Shown here piece after piece: positions 1 through 7,845 of a stretch of 63,373 nucleotides of DNA. Every line of letters begins with the position of its first letter. The stretch's first letter is position 1. The DNA lies in assembly GCF_031119335.1 (NCBI RefSeq), contig NZ_JAVHXT010000009.1:1-63373 (forward strand), written 5' to 3'. The notes beneath the pieces are model-generated. The model saw nothing but the letters and a program-made list of their open reading frames with translations, ran no database searches and was not told where the DNA came from. A program made the position numbers and the translations under genes. The stretch is from Pedobacter sp. GTDB taxonomy: Bacteria; Bacteroidota; Bacteroidia; Sphingobacteriales; Sphingobacteriaceae.

Positions 1-1
1 C

Positions 2-508
2 TTCTACGTTGGCGGAAGGAAAAAAATCAACGGTGCTAAGTCAACAGATATTTCTTCGGCAAAATGGATAGTGAGTAAAAACTACTCAGATGAAGCGGGA
101 GATGGTTTCGGTAATGCAACAACTGGTTTATTCCCTAATTCTGGGAGAGCAGTAGGTATTGCAGTTTTTGCAACCAAAGATGTGGTAGTTACTACGGTTC
201 CGCTTGATGTTGTTTTTTTTCAAGGCACTGGCGGCGGTAACTTGTGGGAAGGAAACCAAGGTTATCTAATCGCAGACAATGATTTATATAACTCTAAATT
301 AAACCCTTATTTCAGAGGTAATGGAAAGAATAAAGCTGCTTTTGATAATGCGGATGAAAGCGACACCGCTCCATACTTTACCAAACTAGGCGGACTTTAC
401 GATGCAGCTGCCAAAAAATGGCTTACGGCTAGAAAGAATACTTGGGTTACGTTAAAGGAAGATAGTAAGTTGTCAGACATTGAAGAGGGGGGCACGCAAA
501 TAAAATAG
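2..508 (+). CDS. Secreted lamin-tail-like protein, 5' end outside window, lacks C-terminal domain
   Basis: The reading frame is open from base 2 with no start inside the window; the GTG at 71 is internal. The reason to extend leftward is homology to the next gene: residues encoded from base 2 (FYVGG, then AKWI) match FFYVGGEGKLI and AKWI of its neighbour, and the conserved order continues (DVVF, GNxGYLIADNDLYN, KLGGLYD, LSDIEEGG). The neighbour carries about 170 further residues after this point, including a fibronectin-like and terminal domain, whereas this copy stops almost exactly at that boundary (EEGGTQIK then stop). It is therefore a paralogue lacking the anchoring/secretion module, either by decay or as a naturally short form. 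Function unknown; the pair probably arose by tandem duplication. Confidence 0.75.
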   Translation, partial: FYVGGRKKINGAKSTDISSAKWIVSKNYSDEAGDGFGNATTGLFPNSGRAVGIAVFATKDVVVTTVPLDVVFFQGTGGGNLWEGNQGYLIADNDLYNSKLNPYFRGNGKNKAAFDNADESDTAPYFTKLGGLYDAAAKKWLTARKNTWVTLKEDSKLSDIEEGGTQIK

Positions 509-600
509 GGTAATTATCTTATAACTAGCAGATGCATTATGATTTACTAACCAATTAATTGACGCAACAAAAACTAGTTAAACCTTTAATTAAAAAAAAT

Positions 601-2028
601 ATGAAAAAAATTTTACTTACTCTTGCTGTGGTGACAATGTTGTTGTCTGCGAAGGCGCAATATCATAACACAAAAATAATTATTACAGGTGTGATGGCGG
701 ATCCAACAGGCACCGATGCTCATCTTACTTCTTCCACGAATAAAGGTTATGAATATGCTCAGTTTAGAGCTACTGAATATATCGATTTCAGTCTTACGCC
801 TTATTCGATTGTTTTTTTATATGAAACCACCACTACTGCTTTGCCAGACAACAGTTGGGCTTCAGGAAGTCAAGGTCTAACCTATAAGTTCAATTTAACA
901 TCGGGAATTGTAAATAAGGGTGACTTTTTTTATGTTGGTGGTGAAGGAAAATTGATTAATGGAGGAGGCACATTAGATATCAGTGAAACGGCGGTTATTG
1001 TAGCTAACCGTGCAAAATGGATAAGGAGTTTTGATTATGCCAAAGAAAATGAAGACGGAAATAATGTAACTGATAATAATACAGGAACTGCTGTAGGAAA
1101 AACTACGTTACTAGGAAATTCAAATAGAGCAAATGCCGTAGCTGTTTTTGAAGGCACTGCTGTAGGATCGTTAACCGAGCCAAAAGATGTGGTTTTTTAT
1201 GGAGAAACAGGTGCTAACCACTATTCTGCTACTCCAACTGAGAAGGGATTTCTAATAACCAACAACGATTTGTATAACAAAACCAATGGTGATTTTTTTA
1301 ATAAAGCAGGCACAAATAACGCCACAGTTGTTGTTACTGCGGCGGCTTATGCAACTGCTTTTCTTAAATTTGGAGGAGTGTACGATCTTGATTCTAAGAC
1401 ATGGATTACTCCACGTTCAGCGACTGTTGTAGCTGCAGCAAATCTTACTTCTCTAGCAGCTATTGAAACAGGTGGAGGCACTACAGTTCTCCCAGTTTCT
1501 CTAATCACTTTCACTGCCAAAGCCAATAAACAAGGTGCCGTAAACTTAGCTTGGTCAACCGCTTCAGAAAAAGATAACTCTCATTTCGAGGTTGCTCGCT
1601 CTGCAAATGGTATCGATTTCGAAAGGTTAGATGATGTGAAAGGAAACGGAAATTCTAATGTAGTTAGAAATTACAGTTTTACAGACACAAAACCTGTAGT
1701 TGGTGTAAACTACTACCGTTTAAAGCAAGTAGATTTCGATGGTGATTTCGCATTTTCTAACGTAGCTACTGCAAAAGTTGGTTTAGCCGGAGATAAGTTA
1801 ACGGTATCGGTTTCGGCTAACAGATCATCAGTTTCTGTGAGCTATACTGCAGCAACTAATGGAAAGGCGTTGTTTAACATCTATAATGTTTCCGGAGCAA
1901 AAATCGCTACAGTAGAACAAACAGTTAATGTTGGTGCAAATCAGATTAATATTCCTGTTAATTTAGGTAATGTAATACACGTATTAAACGTTACACAAGC
2001 TGGAGCAAGTGCTTCTACAAAGTTTTAA
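601..2028 (+). CDS. Secreted lamin-tail-like protein with T9SS-style C-terminal region
   Basis: 475 residues from the ATG at 601, chosen over an upstream TTG at 559 because it places a clean signal peptide (MKKILLTLAVV... ending AKA-Q) at the very N-terminus. Residues about 20-300 resemble a lamin-tail-like beta domain (ITGVMADPTG near the start, EYAQFRA, later GGVYDLDSKTWITPR). From about residue 305 (LPVSLITFTAKAN) comes the fibronectin-like module common just before type IX secretion sorting domains in Bacteroidota (NSHFEVARSANGIDFE, YYRLKQVDFDGDFAFS). The final segment is short and lacks the usual LYPNP motif, so the sorting signal is atypical. It is the full-length paralogue of the truncated gene upstream and is followed by a strong terminator. 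Likely an exported surface protein next to a phosphoesterase locus; substrate unknown. Confidence 0.75.
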   Translation: MKKILLTLAVVTMLLSAKAQYHNTKIIITGVMADPTGTDAHLTSSTNKGYEYAQFRATEYIDFSLTPYSIVFLYETTTTALPDNSWASGSQGLTYKFNLTSGIVNKGDFFYVGGEGKLINGGGTLDISETAVIVANRAKWIRSFDYAKENEDGNNVTDNNTGTAVGKTTLLGNSNRANAVAVFEGTAVGSLTEPKDVVFYGETGANHYSATPTEKGFLITNNDLYNKTNGDFFNKAGTNNATVVVTAAAYATAFLKFGGVYDLDSKTWITPRSATVVAAANLTSLAAIETGGGTTVLPVSLITFTAKANKQGAVNLAWSTASEKDNSHFEVARSANGIDFERLDDVKGNGNSNVVRNYSFTDTKPVVGVNYYRLKQVDFDGDFAFSNVATAKVGLAGDKLTVSVSANRSSVSVSYTAATNGKALFNIYNVSGAKIATVEQTVNVGANQINIPVNLGNVIHVLNVTQAGASASTKF

Positions 2029-2044
2029 CAGCTAAAACATATAT

Positions 2045-2082
2045 GGAGTAGAAGGTAAGGATGTGCCTTCTGCTCCTTTTTA
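2045..2082 (+). terminator. Rho-independent terminator
   Basis: Stem GGAGTAGAAGG (2045-2055) pairs with CCTTCTGCTCC (2066-2076), one G-T wobble, followed by a T run at 2077-2081. It lies 17 bases after the stop of the lamin-tail-like gene and separates it from the phosphoesterase gene. Confidence 0.85.
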
Positions 2083-2118
2083 ATTAAAAACATCCACAAC
2101 AATAAAACTAAACACACA

Positions 2119-3531
2119 ATGAACCGTAGAATTTTCCTTGAGAGATTTGGATTGCTTGCCACTGGAATGGTAGTAAGCTTAAAATCTAACGCTTTTAGCC
2201 AATTAACTAATAGTGGCGTTATCACCGGAAAAGTTACCGATGGTAAGAATGCCATTGCCGATGCCGTACTTTCAGATGGTTTTGCGGTGGTGAAAACCGA
2301 TGCTGACGGCAAATATTCGATTACACTTAACGCCAAATCAGAATTTCTTTTTCTAAGTACACCTTCTGGATATGATTTCAAGACCGATGTAGGCAGCATT
2401 AACCGTCAGTACGAAAACTTAGGCGCACGTAATGAAATCAACTTCACCTTAAAAAAACTAAAGCAAAACGACGATAAGCACCATTTTATCATCTGGGCAG
2501 ACCCGCAGGTGAAAAATAAAAAAGATGTGGCGCAAATGATGGAAACTTCGGTGCCAGATGTGAAACGTTTGGTTAGGGATTTAGGTTCGAAGGCATTGGT
2601 ACACGGTATTGGTGTGGGCGATTTAGTTTGGGATGCCCTGCCACTTTTCGACGATTACAATAAAGCAGTAGAACTGATGGGCATTCCTTTCTTTCAGTGT
2701 TTAGGAAATCATGATATGGATTACCGCCAAGGTGGTGATGAAACTTCGGACAGAACTTTTAAAAAATACTACGGCCCAACTTATTACTCTTTTAACAGAG
2801 GCCAAGCGCATTATATTGTTTTAGATGACGTACGTTATTTGGGTGAAGATAGAAAGTATGATGGTTACATCTCCGAAGAGCAACTAGCTTGGATGGAAAA
2901 AGACCTACAGCATGTTCCGAAAGATCAGTTGGTGATTATCAATGTGCATATTCCTATCCACAACAGTGTGAAAAATAACGAAGCTTTCTATAATATCTTG
3001 AGAAGTTTTACCAATGTACACGTCATGTCTGGTCACACACATTACAACCGTAACGTGATTAGAGATGGTGTTTTTGAGCATAACCATGGTGCAGTTTGTG
3101 GTGCTTGGTGGACTGGCCCAATCTGTTCAGACGGCTCGCCTCGTGGTTATGGTGTTTACGAAGTTTCTGGTAAGCAACTGAAATGGTACTACAAAGGAAC
3201 TGGCTTAGATAGGAAACACCAAATCAGCATTGATATTGAAAAATTAACAGGCAATAACCGTGTAATCGCTAACGTTTGGAACTACGACCCAGAGTGGAAA
3301 ATAGAATGTTTTTTAGATGGCAGTTCAGTTAAAATGGAAGAAATGAAAGGTTTCGATCCAGAAGCTGTACGTCTTTACAAAGGCGATAAGTTACCTGCAG
3401 GAAGAGCATTTGCAGAACCAAGCAGAACAGAACATTTGTTCATGACACATTGTAGTTCAGCTGTAAAAGTAGTGAAAATTGTAGCTACAGATCGTTTCGG
3501 AGAGAAATTTACGGCAGAGAAAAAAATATAA
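2119..3531 (+). CDS. Exported calcineurin-like phosphoesterase (MetallophosN / catalytic / MetallophosC)
   Basis: 470 residues. The N-terminus has a twin-arginine-like start (NRRIFLERFG), consistent with Tat or Sec export. Residues about 33-112 form a carboxypeptidase-regulatory-like beta sandwich (GVITGKVTDG, TDADGKYSI), about 120-330 the metallophosphoesterase core, and the remainder the family's C-terminal domain. Metal-site motifs are visible: D128-P-Q130 in the first motif (Gln in place of the commoner His), GDLVWD with D168, GNHD at 196-199, a later NVHIP histidine and GHTH. The family hydrolyses phosphodiesters or phosphomonoesters. It sits directly before glpQ and glpT, so a role in releasing phosphate or glycerophosphate from extracellular lipids or teichoic-type polymers is a reasonable inference. 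The exact substrate is not shown by the sequence. Confidence 0.85.
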   Translation: MNRRIFLERFGLLATGMVVSLKSNAFSQLTNSGVITGKVTDGKNAIADAVLSDGFAVVKTDADGKYSITLNAKSEFLFLSTPSGYDFKTDVGSINRQYENLGARNEINFTLKKLKQNDDKHHFIIWADPQVKNKKDVAQMMETSVPDVKRLVRDLGSKALVHGIGVGDLVWDALPLFDDYNKAVELMGIPFFQCLGNHDMDYRQGGDETSDRTFKKYYGPTYYSFNRGQAHYIVLDDVRYLGEDRKYDGYISEEQLAWMEKDLQHVPKDQLVIINVHIPIHNSVKNNEAFYNILRSFTNVHVMSGHTHYNRNVIRDGVFEHNHGAVCGAWWTGPICSDGSPRGYGVYEVSGKQLKWYYKGTGLDRKHQISIDIEKLTGNNRVIANVWNYDPEWKIECFLDGSSVKMEEMKGFDPEAVRLYKGDKLPAGRAFAEPSRTEHLFMTHCSSAVKVVKIVATDRFGEKFTAEKKI

Positions 3532-3546
3532 TTCAGATATAACTTA

Positions 3547-3606
3547 GCCACAGATGCACAGATTAAATTTTCAGATATGTATAATGTAAATCTGTGTATC
3601 TGTGGC
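3547..3606. repeat. Intergenic inverted repeat between phosphoesterase and glpQ
   Basis: GCCACAGATGCACAGATT (3547-3564) is nearly the reverse complement of AATCTGTGTATCTGTGGC (3589-3606), 24-base loop. One mismatch in 18. There is no T tract after it, so it looks like a dispersed palindromic repeat more than a simple terminator, though a folded transcript could still stabilise the 3' end of the upstream mRNA. The rest of 3532-3712 holds the leader of glpQ and a short AAACC/GGTTT hairpin near 3630-3646. Confidence 0.65.
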
Positions 3607-3712
3607 CAATTTTCTAATTTAGCTTTATGAAACCATCATGGTTTTTCAAACCACACAGTGGGATGAACAAATCTGGTAGCTTCATCACAATTGAAAAACA
3701 AATTATATACAG

Positions 3713-4615
3713 ATGAAAAAACTCATTTTCCCATTGGGGATTTTCCTTTTAGGATTAAACGCATGTTCGGTGAAAAAAGAAGTATCAACTAGTCAGGTGG
3801 CTTTTCCAAGCTTTAGTGCCGAAGCGCACCGTGGAGGCAGGGGTTTGGTTCCAGAAAACACAGTTCTGGCTATGAGAGATGCTATGACTTACCCTGCTGT
3901 AACTACGCTCGAAATGGATACGCATATCACCAAAGATGGAAAAGTAGTGGTTACTCATGACGATTACCTAAGCCCTGGTTTTATGCTTACCCCAGATGGC
4001 AAGGAAATTCCATCCGCTGATGCTAAAAAATACAATGTTTTTCAGATGAATTATAATGAATTGAAAACATTTGATATAGGTACAAAATTCCATAAAGACT
4101 TTCCTCAGCAAAAGAAAATCAAGACTTATATTCCTTTACTGGCCGATTTGATTGACAGTGTTCAAACAGAAATCAAGACGAAGAACAAGAAACAGTATTT
4201 CTATAACATCGAAACTAAATGTAGCGCCAAGGGCGATGGGGTAAGCAATCCAACTCCAGCTGTTTTTGTAAAGTTGCTAATGGATGTCATCAAATCTAAG
4301 AAGATTGAGCCTTATGTGGTAGTTCAATCTTTTGATAAGCGAACTATCCAAATCATCAACAAAGAATATCCGAATGTTAAAACTTCCTTTTTAGTAAGTA
4401 ACAAGAAAAGCTACGAAGAAAACATCGCCGATTTAGGCTATAAGCCGTTTATCATCAGCCCTGCTTATAAAATGGTAGATGCTACTTTTATCAAAAAGGC
4501 CCATGCCGACGGTGTAAAAGTAATTCCTTGGACCGTAAACACCGCCGAAGAAATTGCTAAATTGAAAGCATTGGGCATAGATGGCATCATTACCGATTAC
4601 ACAAACCTTTTATAA
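3713..4615 (+). CDS. glpQ: Glycerophosphodiester phosphodiesterase lipoprotein
   Basis: 300 residues, a normal length for periplasmic GDPD enzymes. A lipobox (LGLNAC, Cys18) indicates a membrane-anchored lipoprotein. The GDPD signature is complete: H39-R40 (AHRGG), PENT at 47-50, E67-x-D69 (LEMDTH) for the metal, and the second catalytic His at 82 (THDD); the C-terminal strand VIPWTVNTAEEI and GIDGIITDY are also typical. It hydrolyses glycerophosphodiesters to sn-glycerol-3-phosphate plus an alcohol. The glpT-type transporter follows 162 bases downstream, the expected partner for importing the product. Confidence 0.93.
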   Translation: MKKLIFPLGIFLLGLNACSVKKEVSTSQVAFPSFSAEAHRGGRGLVPENTVLAMRDAMTYPAVTTLEMDTHITKDGKVVVTHDDYLSPGFMLTPDGKEIPSADAKKYNVFQMNYNELKTFDIGTKFHKDFPQQKKIKTYIPLLADLIDSVQTEIKTKNKKQYFYNIETKCSAKGDGVSNPTPAVFVKLLMDVIKSKKIEPYVVVQSFDKRTIQIINKEYPNVKTSFLVSNKKSYEENIADLGYKPFIISPAYKMVDATFIKKAHADGVKVIPWTVNTAEEIAKLKALGIDGIITDYTNLL

Positions 4616-4720
4616 GTTTAGTGACTGCTTTTATGCATTTAACCGATTCGACAATTACACAGTTAACCAAAAAATAAATACTAACCAACAGCCAGCCAGT
4701 ACTTGCTTTGAAAAGAGTTT

Positions 4721-4760
4721 TCTCTCCCTTTTGGGGAGAGATACCCGAAGGGAGAGAGGG
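4721..4760. repeat. Palindromic repeat between glpQ and glpT
   Basis: A compact element in which CTCTCCC can pair either with GGGGAGAG immediately after it or with GGGAGAG further right. The two hairpins are mutually exclusive. It lies in the glpQ-glpT gap, 18 bases before the transporter start, so it could influence translation or processing of the second gene, or be just a dispersed repeat. Confidence 0.6.
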
Positions 4761-4777
4761 GGCTTTAACCAACCAAA

Positions 4778-6145
4778 ATGGGATTTAACATATTTCCGCC
4801 ACCAGCACCTCATAAACCGTTACTGCCAGAAAGTACCGTAAAATCAATTTACAGCAGAGAGAGAATAAAAGTGTTCATCGGTATTTTTGTGGGCTATGCG
4901 GCTTATTATTTTGTCCGCAAAAATTTCTCATTTGCCATTCCCGACCTTCAATTGGAAGAAAACGGAGGCTTCAGCAAGAAGGAACTTGGTTTTGCCTTTT
5001 CAGCGCTTTCTATTGCCTACGGTTTTAGTAAATTCCTAATGGGAAATATATCCGATAGAAGTAACGCCCGCTATTTTTTGACTATTGGATTGGTTCTCTC
5101 TGCCTTTACGATGATTTTCATGGGGTTAATACCTTTTGCCACATCGTCCATAGCATTAATGTTCGTGCTGCTTTTCATTAATGGTTGGGTGCAGGGGATG
5201 GGATGGCCTCCTTGTGGTAGGGTTGTGGCGCATTGGTATTCGGTGCGTGAAAGAGGTACAGCAATGTCTGTTTGGAACTTGGCACACAATGTCGGTGGCT
5301 TCTTGGTAGGACCATTAACTGTTTTAGGTCTCGAGTTCTTTGCAGATTGGCATGCAAAACTTTACTTCCCTGGTTTAGCAGCTATTTTATTCGCAATTGT
5401 AGCTTTTTGGTTGGTTAGAGATACGCCGCAATCTGTAGGGTTGCCGCCAATAGAGCAGTACAATAATGATTATCCTAAAAGCTACGATGCAAAAACTCAA
5501 GAAAAAGAGTTTAGCGCAAAGGAGATTTTTTTTAAATACGTTTTTAATAACCGGTTACTTTGGTTTATCGCTATTGCCAATGCTTTTGTGTATTTGGTAA
5601 GAAATGGAATTATAAATTGGGCACCAACTTTCTTGCAGGAAGCTAAAAATTATTCGCAATCGGAGGCGGCATGGGCCTCTGGAGGATATGAGTTAGCTGC
5701 TATTCCTGGTACTTTGCTTTGTGGCATTATGAGCGATAAATTATTTAAAGGCAGAAGAGCACCGGTAACCATTATTTATATGCTGTTCACTTTGGTGGCA
5801 GTTTTACTATACTGGAAAACCAACGATAACCATTTGTTGCAGAATTTTTCACTTTGGGCTATTGGTTTCTTTATTTACGGACCTGTAATGTTAATTGGCG
5901 TCCAGGCAATAGATTTAGTGCCTAAAAAAGCAGCTGGTACCGCCGCCGGATTAACTGGCTTATTTGGTTACTTCATTGGCGATTTACTGGCTAATGCAGC
6001 ATTAGGTGGCTTAGTAGATGATTATGGTTGGGATGCTTGTTTCCTTACAATCGCTATTTCTTGCGTTTTGGCTGTCATCTTAACAGCTTTTACTTGGAAC
6101 AGAGAAAAGAAAAACTTAAGCAACCTTACACCTTTATCTCATTAA
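4778..6145 (+). CDS. glpT: Glycerol-3-phosphate MFS transporter
   Basis: 455 residues with about 12 hydrophobic segments, the usual size for the organophosphate:phosphate antiporter family. GlpT/UhpT-like features include the N-terminal AYYFVRKNFSFAIPDL (an Arg needed for phosphate binding), the loop GNISDRSNAR, and GWVQGMGWPPCGRVVAHW. The family exchanges glycerol-3-phosphate for inorganic phosphate across the inner membrane. It lies downstream of glpQ and only two bases before the SGNH esterase gene, which suggests one transcription unit for phospholipid-derived phosphodiesters. Confidence 0.9.
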   Translation: MGFNIFPPPAPHKPLLPESTVKSIYSRERIKVFIGIFVGYAAYYFVRKNFSFAIPDLQLEENGGFSKKELGFAFSALSIAYGFSKFLMGNISDRSNARYFLTIGLVLSAFTMIFMGLIPFATSSIALMFVLLFINGWVQGMGWPPCGRVVAHWYSVRERGTAMSVWNLAHNVGGFLVGPLTVLGLEFFADWHAKLYFPGLAAILFAIVAFWLVRDTPQSVGLPPIEQYNNDYPKSYDAKTQEKEFSAKEIFFKYVFNNRLLWFIAIANAFVYLVRNGIINWAPTFLQEAKNYSQSEAAWASGGYELAAIPGTLLCGIMSDKLFKGRRAPVTIIYMLFTLVAVLLYWKTNDNHLLQNFSLWAIGFFIYGPVMLIGVQAIDLVPKKAAGTAAGLTGLFGYFIGDLLANAALGGLVDDYGWDACFLTIAISCVLAVILTAFTWNREKKNLSNLTPLSH

Positions 6146-6147
6146 TT

Positions 6148-6834
6148 ATGATTACTAAAAATAGATTTTTCGTTGCCGCTTTAGCTTCGTTGCTGTGGTT
6201 TGGCAATGCTAATGCGCAAACCAAGCCTTACGATAGCACTTACCGTCCAGGGAAATACAAGGAGCTTGTGCAGAAGTTTAACGCTGACCCGGTTACCAAG
6301 AAAGAGTTTATCTTTTTAGGGAATAGTATTACCGCAGGTACCGATTGGAGTAAATTATTGAATTTGCCTCAGGCTAAAAATAGAGGTATTTCGGGTGATA
6401 TTACTTTTGGTGTTTTAGAACGTTTGCAAGAAGTGATAGATAGAAAACCAGCGAAAGTATTTGTGTTAATTGGTATCAATGATATTTCTAGAAATATTCC
6501 TGACAGTTTAATTTTAAGGAATTACAAAGCTATTGTAGAGCGTATTAGAAAAGGTTCGAAAAAGACCAAAATCTATTTCTACACTTTGTTACCAGTAAAT
6601 GCTTCTTTCGAGAAATTTAAAAATCATTACGGAAAAGATGACCATATCCTTTATTTAAATGATGAGATTAGAAAGTTTACCGCGAAGAATGTAGAAGTCA
6701 TCGACTTGTATCCTCACTTTTTAGATGGTGAGAGAAAATTAAGAGCTGAGCTGACAAAAGATGGTCTGCATTTAATCCCTGCCGGATATCAGGTTTGGAA
6801 AGAAGTGTTAGAAAAAGGTGGCTACTTGAAGTAA
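6148..6834 (+). CDS. Exported SGNH/GDSL-family esterase
   Basis: 228 residues from the ATG at 6148. A longer frame starts at 6028 but overlaps glpT and has no signal peptide at its start; the 6148 start gives one ending at NANAQ. SGNH blocks are visible: FLGNSIT (Ser nucleophile), the block II Gly in RGISGD, GIND (block III Asn) and DGLHLIPAGY (Asp-His pair). The family cleaves acyl esters, for example deacylating lipids or acetylated sugars. Its position two bases after glpT makes a lysophospholipase-like role plausible but not proven. A perfect-stem terminator follows. Confidence 0.85.
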   Translation: MITKNRFFVAALASLLWFGNANAQTKPYDSTYRPGKYKELVQKFNADPVTKKEFIFLGNSITAGTDWSKLLNLPQAKNRGISGDITFGVLERLQEVIDRKPAKVFVLIGINDISRNIPDSLILRNYKAIVERIRKGSKKTKIYFYTLLPVNASFEKFKNHYGKDDHILYLNDEIRKFTAKNVEVIDLYPHFLDGERKLRAELTKDGLHLIPAGYQVWKEVLEKGGYLK

Positions 6835-6843
6835 TCTGTAATT

Positions 6844-6885
6844 AGACTTACGAAGTTTTCAAAACTTCGTAAGTCTTTCTTTTAT
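6844..6885 (+). terminator. Terminator; copy A of a repeated 33-bp palindrome
   Basis: Arms AGACTTACGAAGTTTT (6844-6859) and AAAACTTCGTAAGTCT (6861-6876) are perfect complements round a single base, with a T-rich stretch after. It ends the glpQ-glpT-esterase unit. The same palindrome recurs at 7753-7787, so it belongs to a dispersed repeat used as a terminator here. Confidence 0.85.
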
Positions 6886-6905
6886 TTGAAATAACCCTTG
6901 TATCC

Positions 6906-6932
6906 TGTCATTCTGAGCGCAGCGAAGAATCT
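6906..6932. repeat. REP-like fragment
   Basis: TGTCATTCTGAGCGCAGCG followed by AAGAATCT. This wording recurs as a dispersed intergenic element in many Bacteroidota genomes (from memory). A related inverted-repeat element occurs at 9229-9288 in this window. Confidence 0.5.
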
Positions 6933-6969
6933 ATTTCTCCAAAAGTCGAAATTAAAAAAGTGCTTTTAA

Positions 6970-7434
6970 TTAACTTTTAGTTGGAGTTTGCTCAGCTTTC
7001 GGAGATTTATGAAATCTGCCCTTGCGATCTTTCACTCTCTCTTTCATCTTAACTTTCATTTCTTCTCTCTCGGCAGCAAGTTTTGTTTTTTGGTCTGCTG
7101 TTAAAACTGCATCAATTTTATCTTGATGTGCTTTCATTGCCGCTTTTCTTTCTTCAAACTTAGCTTTCATGGTAGCTTCGTCTTTTTTGCGTAAGCCATC
7201 ATGTTCTTTAAATCTGTCCAGCTCAATCTGCTTAATTTTTGCTTTTTGGTCTGCACTCAAGTTTAGCTTTGTCTGTAGTGCTGTTGCAGCTTTTTCAGCT
7301 CTCTCTTCAGCAGAAAGTTTTACTCTTTCTACTCTCTCTGTTCTTTTCCCTTTCTCTATTCTTTCTGTCTGTTGTGCATAGCTAGCTGTAAAACCTAGTA
7401 CAGCAAAAGCTACAGTTAAAAATAATTTTCTCAT
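6970..7434 (-). CDS. Spy/CpxP-like periplasmic helical protein
   Basis: 154 residues: signal peptide ending SYAQ, then an almost wholly helical, highly charged Lys/Glu/Arg-rich chain. Two copies of a LSAxxK segment (NLSADQKAKIKQIE near 58-71 and VLTADQKTKLAAERE near 110-125) match the paired LTxxQ-type motifs of Spy/CpxP and the DUF4890 family. Such proteins act as periplasmic chaperones or metal/envelope-stress responders. No partner kinase is adjacent. It stands alone between two copies of the same palindrome (6844-6876 and 7753-7787). Confidence 0.7.
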   Translation of the reverse strand: MRKLFLTVAFAVLGFTASYAQQTERIEKGKRTERVERVKLSAEERAEKAATALQTKLNLSADQKAKIKQIELDRFKEHDGLRKKDEATMKAKFEERKAAMKAHQDKIDAVLTADQKTKLAAEREEMKVKMKERVKDRKGRFHKSPKAEQTPTKS

Positions 7435-7601
7435 CTCGTTAAATTTGTTTTTAAAGGTGATGAATTAGTCAATGGTTTGCTTTTACGCTTTTAAACCATG
7501 GATTTGCTCATCTCAATTAATGTTCAAGTTTCATTGTATTTATTGGTGAGATGGAAAGTTTAACGAGTGGTTTAAAATCAACTTTGTTAAAAAATGTTAA
7601 T

Positions 7602-7650
7602 TGGGTTGAGGTTGAGGTTAGGATTAAGGTTGAGATTAAGATTAAGGTAA
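7602..7650. repeat. Degenerate hexanucleotide tandem repeat
   Basis: About eight imperfect units of GGTTGA / GGATTA / GATTAA in a row. It lies in the 411-base gap 7435-7845, which has no credible gene; the only frame there (7551-7772) is an artefact of this repeat. The gap also holds a REP-like fragment and palindrome copy B. Confidence 0.7.
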
Positions 7651-7657
7651 GGCTTCG

Positions 7658-7707
7658 CGTCATTGCGAGTTACGAGGCAAATTTAGCGCATCTAGAAATT
7701 GCTTCGT
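7658..7707. repeat. Degenerate REP-like fragment of the CGTCATTGCGAG family
   Basis: CGTCATTGCGAG at 7658-7669, then TTACGAGGCAA, and AATTGCTTCGTGC near 7695-7707. The same words form a full hairpin at 46545-46613, so this is a decayed member of that family. Confidence 0.55.
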
Positions 7708-7752
7708 GCTTGCTGTTGGCAATAATGGCGGTACTTATTGATGTGCGAACGG

Positions 7753-7787
7753 CAGACTTACGAAGTTTTTAAAACTTCGTAAGTCTG
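7753..7787. repeat. Copy B of the 33-bp palindrome
   Basis: CAGACTTACGAAGTTTT (7753-7769) and AAAACTTCGTAAGTCTG (7771-7787) are perfect 17-base arms round one base. Same element as the terminator at 6844-6876 but without a T tract on the right. The two copies bracket the Spy-like gene and the repeat-rich gap. Confidence 0.8.
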
Positions 7788-7845
7788 GTTGCTACTAAAA
7801 AAGCTTAGAAATGTTTAATCTATCCGTGGCTAAATATTAAAAAAA

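Noticed and set aside
2025..2399. 124-residue frame on the - strand
   Set aside because: Overlaps a terminator and the clear phosphoesterase coding sequence; composition is typical of an antisense frame.
6028..6147. Longer start for the SGNH esterase
   Set aside because: Overlaps glpT by 118 bases and lacks an N-terminal signal; ATG 6148 starts directly with one.
7551..7772. Open frame of 73 residues in the 7435-7845 gap
   Set aside because: It is made of the hexanucleotide repeat and REP fragments; the product is a low-complexity Val/Lys/Ile run with no family resemblance.
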